Below are positions 59,318 through 64,000 of a stretch of 64,000 nt of DNA, in pieces. The notes beneath the pieces were generated by a model. That model was not told the DNA's origin. It was given only the letters and a program-made list of their open reading frames with translations, and did not search any database. The stretch's first letter is position 1. Each line of letters begins with the position of its first letter. A program made the position numbers and the translations under genes. Origin of the DNA: Neobacillus sp. FSL H8-0543 (GTDB lineage Bacteria > Bacillota > Bacilli > Bacillales > Cytobacillaceae); contig NZ_CP151943.1 of NCBI RefSeq assembly GCF_038592905.1, positions 3,546,501 to 3,610,500 of the forward strand, read 5' to 3'.

Positions 59318-60079
59318 ATGGATGTTTCACATATTGTTGAAGGTATTAATGATCTTTTTAATGTAACAAATAAGGAAATTTATTCTAGTGAATCTGGGAT
59401 TACATACCATGCAGATAAAAAAGTTAAAAAAATAGGATACTGTGTTAACCTAACGCTTGAAACTATAGAGGAAGCAAGAATTCATGGAGTTGATATGATG
59501 GTGACACACCACGATGCATGGGATGAAATATATGGATTAAGAGTGGCATGCATAGAAAAACTAGCAGAGTTTGGTATAAGTCACTATTATAACCATTTGC
59601 CACTTGATGACTGTAACTTTGGAACAAATGATAGTTTATTAAAAAAATTGAATTTAGAAACTGTTAAAAAAACCCACGAATGGGAAGGGTTATATTTTGG
59701 TAGAATCGCAGAATATGATGAGGAAATTGAATTTAATGAATTAGTAAAAAATATTGAAAATCTACTTGAAGAACCAGTTAGATACTGGCAGTTTAATAAC
59801 AAAAAGGTGAAACGAGTGGGCTTAGTCTGTGGTAATGGAGGGCCAACAGCTTGCCTTAAGGAAGCAGTTGAAAATAAGTGTGATGTATACATTACAGGTG
59901 AATGTAATTTGTATACGATTCAATATGCAAAGTTTAAAGAGATAAATCTTATCATTGGGAGTCATACTTTCACAGAATTCTTTGGAATTGAAAGCCTAGC
60001 ATTGAAATTGAATGAGAATATGAAAGAACTTGAAGTAGTGAAACTTAATGAAGAGCATTATGAAGCGAATATAAAATAA
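59318..60079 (+). CDS. Nif3-like dinuclear metal-centre family protein
   Basis: 253 residues with the NIF3/DUF34 pattern: VKKIGYCVNLTLETIEEARI, then VTHHDAWDEIYG (the HH metal site), YYNHLPLDDCNFGTNDSLLK, GLVCGNGGPTACLKEAV, and DVYITGECNLY with IIGSHTFTEFFGIESLA near the C-terminus (metal-binding His and Glu). GTP cyclohydrolase-related or metal-insertase roles have been proposed for the family, but the function is not settled. It lacks the extra PII-like middle domain of the longer YqfO type, being a short form. GAGGAGG precedes the ATG. Confidence 0.88.
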   Translation: MDVSHIVEGINDLFNVTNKEIYSSESGITYHADKKVKKIGYCVNLTLETIEEARIHGVDMMVTHHDAWDEIYGLRVACIEKLAEFGISHYYNHLPLDDCNFGTNDSLLKKLNLETVKKTHEWEGLYFGRIAEYDEEIEFNELVKNIENLLEEPVRYWQFNNKKVKRVGLVCGNGGPTACLKEAVENKCDVYITGECNLYTIQYAKFKEINLIIGSHTFTEFFGIESLALKLNENMKELEVVKLNEEHYEANIK

Positions 60080-60122
60080 TAAATAAACTGAGAGATACGT
60101 ATTTCTTAATAGAATTTAACTG

Positions 60123-60292
60123 TATGATGGTGGCCGTTACATAGTTGGAAACGACTTGGTAATAGTGACAATACTATTCAAGGAAAAATTGAAAATGTAT
60201 TAACAGAGTTGGCAGGAGAAACGATTGAAATTATTGAATCTGGAAGAACGGATTCAGGTGTACATGCTCTTGCTCAAATTTCTAAACTATAA
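60123..60292 (+). pseudogene. truA: Remnant of tRNA pseudouridine synthase TruA
   Basis: YDGGRY, then after a one-base loss WKRLGNSDNTIQGKIENVLT and SGRTDSGVHALAQ: the N-terminal 55 residues of TruA, including the catalytic Asp in GRTDxGVHA. It stops soon after (ISKL-stop), so about 80 per cent of the gene is missing and the start is broken by a stop codon. It is probably a dead extra copy, since bacilli normally keep a complete truA in the ribosomal region. Confidence 0.85.
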
Positions 60293-60293
60293 A

Positions 60294-60338
60294 ACACCCA
60301 CAAACGTTTCCTAATAACCGTTTGTAGGTGTTTTTTTA
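60294..60338 (+). terminator. Intrinsic terminator after the truA remnant
   Basis: AACACC-ACAAACG and CGTTTGT-GGTGTT arms and a run of seven T. Confidence 0.8.
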
Positions 60339-60399
60339 TTTTGTGAAAATAAATACATCATACTGCTTAACAGTGGAGTGATAGGTACTACTAATTCAT

Positions 60400-60454
60400 T
60401 TTGCCACAAAACCTTCACATTTCCGCAAAAACCACCTGACCTTTTTCTCCTTTC
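60400..60454 (+). repeat. 55-bp direct repeat, left copy
   Basis: TTTGCCACAAAACCTTCACA, then AAAAACCACCTGACCTTTTT, repeated at 62000-62054 with two differences, exactly 1600 bases apart on the same strand. The two copies flank the membrane-protein gene at 60630-61727. Confidence 0.85.
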
Positions 60455-60466
60455 AACTGGAATAAT

Positions 60467-60512
60467 GGTGCCCCCGATGCGATAACGCTTTGCACTATGG
60501 GGGCAAGGCACC
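60467..60512. repeat. Family-A palindrome, copy 7 (shortened)
   Basis: GGTGCCCCCGATGCGATAAC and TATGGGGGCAAGGCACC; the left arm has lost CCTGA. Confidence 0.7.
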
Positions 60513-60579
60513 ATATTCAGTGAGTACCGTCTTTAGCTTTGACATCTTTTGTATAAAGAAAGTTTAAAACACATAACTC

Positions 60580-60621
60580 AAAAGCCCTCTGAGAGATTAT
60601 TTAATCTAACAGAGGGCTTTT
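60580..60621. terminator. Bidirectional terminator
   Basis: AAAAGCCCTCTG and CAGAGGGCTTTT perfect arms around an 18-base loop, just past the stop of the membrane-protein gene on the minus strand. Confidence 0.85.
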
Positions 60622-60629
60622 TATCATAT

Positions 60630-61727
60630 TCAATATTTCTTTAAGTATGAACGGACCGTGTCATTGAACGTATGGGCTTCATCCATTTTTACATAGATGG
60701 AAGTAATCGATTTCTTAAAACCAAAAATTCGGTTGATCTCTACTTGTTCGTTTAATCTAATGACAAAAGGCATATTCTCTCTTTCAAGTCCATGCAAAGC
60801 AAGCTCAATACTGTTGCGTTCTTTTTCCACTTCTTTTGGAGATAACGTATTTTCCTCAATTTCCTTTACTTGTTCCCATGGAACGAATCCATATAGTCGA
60901 ATCCCTTTTTGAAAATGAATCCCTTTTGAATCAAGAACCACCGGGGATAAGCGGATGGCTTGGTAGTCAGAAATGATGAATAAAAGGCAATAAACATCAA
61001 GCGCTGTAACAATCCAGGCAGCAATGTGACTAAATTGAGCAACCAGAATATGCACTGCGACAATTTCAATAACCATCGCATGGACGAGCATAAAGAATAC
61101 GCCTAAGTAACTCCCACTCTTATGAAAAGTAAAAGTCTGGCCTTTTCTATGTTCAAGAAAGGGAGCTTTTTTTCTCCAACTGAAAAGACTGTAGTAGATG
61201 GCTGCTAGGTCAGTTGCCAAAACTCGGAGAATGAACTGGAATTTATTCAACCTTTCATTCTTGAATGAAAACGTTCTTTGAACAGCCTCGGAAAAACATA
61301 ACAAAAAGTGATAATGTACACTCTTCTCATTTTTATAGTTTTTTATCAGCAATGGAAATCTCTTTACGATTGCAACAAACAGGATGACTTCGAATAAAAT
61401 AATTCCTGCTTCTAATAGAATAACAGAATGGTTGAAATAGGTCAGGAATGCATCTGCTTCATTCGGAATCATCCAATTCGAAAGAAGTAATCCCCAGAAT
61501 ACAAAAGCACACAGCACCAGCCAGGAAACGCGCTTCTTAAAACAAAAAAAATAAAGTGCTAACGGCAAGATGATTACAAGATCAATAGCTGTACCAAGCC
61601 CCACCAAGTCATCAACAGGACCAACAAGCTGTACCTGCATGACGAGGTAATTTGGGAGTAGAAGTAGGAATAAAAAAAACACGATGCGCTTCCATGCGAC
61701 AGCCCCGAATGAAAAAGATGCTCCCAT
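60630..61727 (-). CDS. Membrane protein of unknown function with C-terminal PH-like domain
   Basis: 365 residues. Four N-terminal transmembrane helices, a cytoplasmic section (LINKYKNEKSVHYHF-like, about 130-170), two more helices around 205-250, then a ~100-residue soluble end (SPVVLDSKGIHFQKGIRLYG; GFVPWEQVKEIEENTLSPKE) that reads like a bacterial PH domain. GAGGGGATAAC precedes the ATG. The 55-bp direct repeats on both sides suggest that the gene could be lost or gained as a unit. No relatives recognised. Confidence 0.65.
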   Translation of the reverse strand: MGASFSFGAVAWKRIVFFLFLLLLPNYLVMQVQLVGPVDDLVGLGTAIDLVIILPLALYFFCFKKRVSWLVLCAFVFWGLLLSNWMIPNEADAFLTYFNHSVILLEAGIILFEVILFVAIVKRFPLLIKNYKNEKSVHYHFLLCFSEAVQRTFSFKNERLNKFQFILRVLATDLAAIYYSLFSWRKKAPFLEHRKGQTFTFHKSGSYLGVFFMLVHAMVIEIVAVHILVAQFSHIAAWIVTALDVYCLLFIISDYQAIRLSPVVLDSKGIHFQKGIRLYGFVPWEQVKEIEENTLSPKEVEKERNSIELALHGLERENMPFVIRLNEQVEINRIFGFKKSITSIYVKMDEAHTFNDTVRSYLKKY

Positions 61728-61999
61728 GTTATCCCCTCATTTCTTGAATTGTTATGAGTTGCAAGTTCCGAAGAATCCTTTTTTCCTTATCATACTACTA
61801 TTATACTAATTTCCGTTAAACATTTCACAAAAAATGGATGGATCCATCATTACAGAAATCATACCTTTGTTTCAATATTTTTTGTCATTTCCCTATGGAA
61901 AAATACAATTGGGTATTTAGAGTTTTTTATTTGTGGAAATAAATTAGCATACAATTTTTTTATAGTTTAAAGGGGAGGAGTAATCGTACCCATAATCAA

Positions 62000-62054
62000 T
62001 TTGCCACAAAACCTTCACATTTCCCCAAAAACCACCTGACCTTTTTCCCCTTTA
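62000..62054 (+). repeat. 55-bp direct repeat, right copy
   Basis: Same as 60400-60454 except one C for G and one C for T. The gap 61728-61999 contains the promoter side of the membrane-protein gene and nothing else recognised. Confidence 0.85.
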
Positions 62055-62083
62055 AACAATATATAAACTATGAAAGGAATTTT

Positions 62084-62113
62084 AGGCACTTTCCATAAAA
62101 CTGGAAAGTGCCT
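62084..62113. repeat. Family-B palindrome, copy 6
   Basis: AGGCACTTTCCA and TGGAAAGTGCCT around TAAAAC, then GTGCACTTTTT. It is placed 20 bases from the stop of the MFS gene and could terminate it. Confidence 0.75.
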
Positions 62114-62132
62114 GTGCACTTTTTCGCTGAAT

Positions 62133-63503
62133 TTAACTAAACTGCTGTAACTTAGCTCTTCGATAATATAAACCGTATATTATAACAGCCATAATGATAA
62201 CAAAGGAGAAGCAAATATAAATTGTTCTATAAACAATTTCGGAAGATAAATTTTCTTGAATGGTTAATAATAATCCGGAAATGGTCACTCCGAGCCCCGC
62301 AGCGAAAAATTGCATTAATTGGGCGATCCCTATCCCTGAACCGATTTGAGTGATTGGCAGGATCCTTGTTATCTCGTTCGAAATACTTGATGCAAGTGCG
62401 GTAAAGCCAACGCTTGCGAACATATAGGTAAAAAGGATGAAATAAGGATTGACGGTAGAAAGCCATGCAAATTGGATGGAGGCACCTAATAGCAATAATT
62501 GCCCAAAAATAATTATCGGTCCATTCCCAAAACGGTCAATGTATCTTCCTATAAATAGACCGGCAACTACGGCGATAATGGCTCCTGGAAAAATAATCAT
62601 TCCTAACTCTGCTGGTCCTTTTCCGAATACGCTTGTAAGAATAATCGGCATTAAAAACAGATTTGAAAAGTTTATGAAAAAAGCTGTACCATTAACAAAA
62701 AGGAGCTTTGTGTATTGCTTATTTCTCAGGAGGATTGGCGGAATAAACGGTTCTTCCGTCTTATTAAGATATTTCCACCACATTGCAAAAAGAACGACTG
62801 TTCCTAATAAAATCCCATACGAAAAGGTGGATAGAAAAAGTAACAGACCTGTCACACTAAGTCCCGTAAGGATAGCGCCGTATAAATCGAAATGCCCTTT
62901 TTTGATCACCTCATTCGGCAATAATTTCAGGAAGAAAGGAATAGACAGAACAGAAAAAATCGTGACAATGAAAAGATAATTCCATCCTAAATATTGAGTA
63001 ATTACTCCCCCTAATACGGGACCTAACCCAAATGCTAAAGAGGCGGCTGAAGTAATCATGGCCATTGCTTTTCCGCGCCTTGATAGGGGGATATAGCGCC
63101 CAGCCATAATCATGCTTAATCCCATAACGGCTCCTGCTCCAGCTGCTTGAAGAATTCGAACTCCTAATAAGAGAAAAAAATTAGTTGAAAAGAAACCGAT
63201 GATTGATGAGATTCCTAATAGGCAAATTCCATAGAGTAGAAGTCTTGTGAGGGGAACAAAATCAGATAGTCTGCCAAAAGTAATCGTTGAAAGTGCAAAC
63301 ATGATGGAATAACCTGATACCAGCCATGAGGCGGTGGATGAATTTAATGCTAAGTCTTTAAGTATAAATGGTAATGCAACATTAAACATGGTTGTATTCA
63401 TTACCACGAGCAAAATGGTAACACTCCATACTAAAATGAGTTTATTCTCTTGTAAGTGCACCGCGCTTTCCGTTTTGGAAGAAGCTGTTAAAATAGAAGA
63501 CAT
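62133..63503 (-). CDS. MFS drug-efflux-type transporter (DHA2-like)
   Basis: 456 residues with 14 hydrophobic helices, the DHA2 layout. Motif A variant SGYSIMFALSTITFGRLSDF (G-x-L-x-D near helix 2), NTTMFNVALPFI of motif D1 in helix 1, and GAGAVMGLSMIMAGRYIPLS with the RRGKAMA loop of helix 4-5, then GPVLGGVITQYLGW (motif C). These exporters remove drugs or metabolites using the proton gradient; the substrate is unknown. AGGAGG lies 7 bases before the ATG. The thioesterase gene upstream on the same strand ends 65 bases before it, so the two may share a transcript. Confidence 0.9.
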   Translation of the reverse strand: MSSILTASSKTESAVHLQENKLILVWSVTILLVVMNTTMFNVALPFILKDLALNSSTASWLVSGYSIMFALSTITFGRLSDFVPLTRLLLYGICLLGISSIIGFFSTNFFLLLGVRILQAAGAGAVMGLSMIMAGRYIPLSRRGKAMAMITSAASLAFGLGPVLGGVITQYLGWNYLFIVTIFSVLSIPFFLKLLPNEVIKKGHFDLYGAILTGLSVTGLLLFLSTFSYGILLGTVVLFAMWWKYLNKTEEPFIPPILLRNKQYTKLLFVNGTAFFINFSNLFLMPIILTSVFGKGPAELGMIIFPGAIIAVVAGLFIGRYIDRFGNGPIIIFGQLLLLGASIQFAWLSTVNPYFILFTYMFASVGFTALASSISNEITRILPITQIGSGIGIAQLMQFFAAGLGVTISGLLLTIQENLSSEIVYRTIYICFSFVIIMAVIIYGLYYRRAKLQQFS

Positions 63504-63567
63504 TTGATCCCTCCTTGCCTTTTAGATATTCACAAAATGGACTTTCTTTCACAAGTGGCAAGTAAGA

Positions 63568-64000
63568 TTAGTCTATTTTCACTCTTTTTCCAGCCGAGTT
63601 TCCCTTCAAAACCATACATGTACTTGTAGAATGGGCCACGAGACTTTGTTTTTCATCATATACATGACATTCCAGTAATCCGACTGTAGAGCCTTTTTTA
63701 ATTAATCTTCCCTCCGCTCGAAGATTTGACTTAAAAACTGGTTTTAGAAAATTCAACTTTATTTCAACCGTCGTAAAAAGCTCATCCTCTGCTAATGTAC
63801 TAGCAAATGCATAACCCATAGCGGCATCTGCAATGTCACATAATATGCCCCCGTGTAGCGTACCCATCGGATTATGTAATCTTTCCGCAGCATCCATTTC
63901 GATGACAACCATGCCTTCTTCCACATCTGTTACGTGAAAACCTAATACCTGTGCAATAGGAGGTCCCGGTAATTCACCTGCGGCCATTTTCTTTAAGTTC
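63568..64000 (-). CDS. PaaI-family hotdog thioesterase (5' end beyond the window)
   Basis: At least 139 residues of one hotdog fold: HNPMGTLHGGILCDIADAAM with the HGG and Asp of PaaI-type acyl-CoA thioesterases, TTVEIKLNFLKPVFKSNLRA, and VYDEKQSLVAHSTSTCMVLK. It should hydrolyse an acyl-CoA, commonly aromatic. The ATG at 63987 has no ribosome site, and the frame stays open to the window edge with residues (NLKK before MAAGELPGPPI) that fit relatives, so the true start lies outside. Confidence 0.85.
   Translation of the reverse strand, partial: NLKKMAAGELPGPPIAQVLGFHVTDVEEGMVVIEMDAAERLHNPMGTLHGGILCDIADAAMGYAFASTLAEDELFTTVEIKLNFLKPVFKSNLRAEGRLIKKGSTVGLLECHVYDEKQSLVAHSTSTCMVLKGNSAGKRVKID

Overview
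The window is about 64 kb of low-GC Firmicutes chromosome from an aerobic, endospore-forming Bacillaceae (Bacillus, Neobacillus or Peribacillus-like; the genus is an inference). The clues are two divergent clusters of CotF-type coat genes beside a zinc alcohol dehydrogenase (the yraG-yraF-adhB type of locus), a CotA-like coat laccase, an intracellular subtilisin with the LIPF/LIPY pro-motif, a YfmM-type ABC-F protein, AGGAGG ribosome sites and frequent GTG/TTG starts. No rRNA, tRNA or CRISPR array was seen.

Layout. 0-10 kb: a LysR regulator with a YeiH-type exporter, a TA-flanked MITE-like element, a second LysR gene next to a MetE-C-terminal-type methyltransferase, an unknown membrane protein with a 51-residue partner, and an operon of intracellular subtilisin plus leaderless endonuclease I. 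10-16.4 kb: a carboxylate-uptake module with two DUF485/sodium-solute-symporter pairs around a LytS/LytR-type two-component system. Three direct repeats with an exact 21-bp period sit in front of the second pair. 16.4-18.5 kb: a patchwork of gene remains (sulfate adenylyltransferase, a Cys-rich tail, a beta-solenoid protein, an acetyltransferase). 18.5-41 kb: an accessory stretch of small membrane proteins, coat genes, CotA, cardiolipin synthase, a PLD nuclease, a frameshifted Mrr-like nuclease and a 1032-residue PAS-GGDEF-EAL-PAS-PAS-histidine kinase. It is sown with 15 whole or partial copies of a ~100-bp structured repeat, all in one orientation. 42-47 kb: a 3-hydroxybutyrate dehydrogenase and GntP permease split from a LysR gene by an IS605-type TnpB element. 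47-49 kb: an ABC-F gene and a second MITE-like element.

49.8-58.7 kb is the most interesting unit. It holds a ROK repressor with a near-perfect 28-bp operator over its own promoter, then uridine-phosphorylase-like enzyme, two ECF ATPases, an ECF S component, EcfT, an FGGY (xylulokinase-like) kinase and a DUF2961/GH172 hydrolase, closed by a terminator. I read it as one uptake and catabolic system for a nucleoside-like or furanosidic sugar compound that is taken up whole and taken apart inside the cell. It also carries a 372-bp tandem duplication that makes a chimeric kinase/EcfT mini-gene. 59-64 kb: a Nif3-like protein, a truA relic, a membrane protein flanked by a 55-bp direct repeat, an MFS exporter and a hotdog thioesterase cut by the window edge.

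Two further families of short palindromes (A, GTGCCTGACCCCC-type; B, GGTACCATCC-type) sit between genes across the window, and several duplications and truncations end exactly at them.
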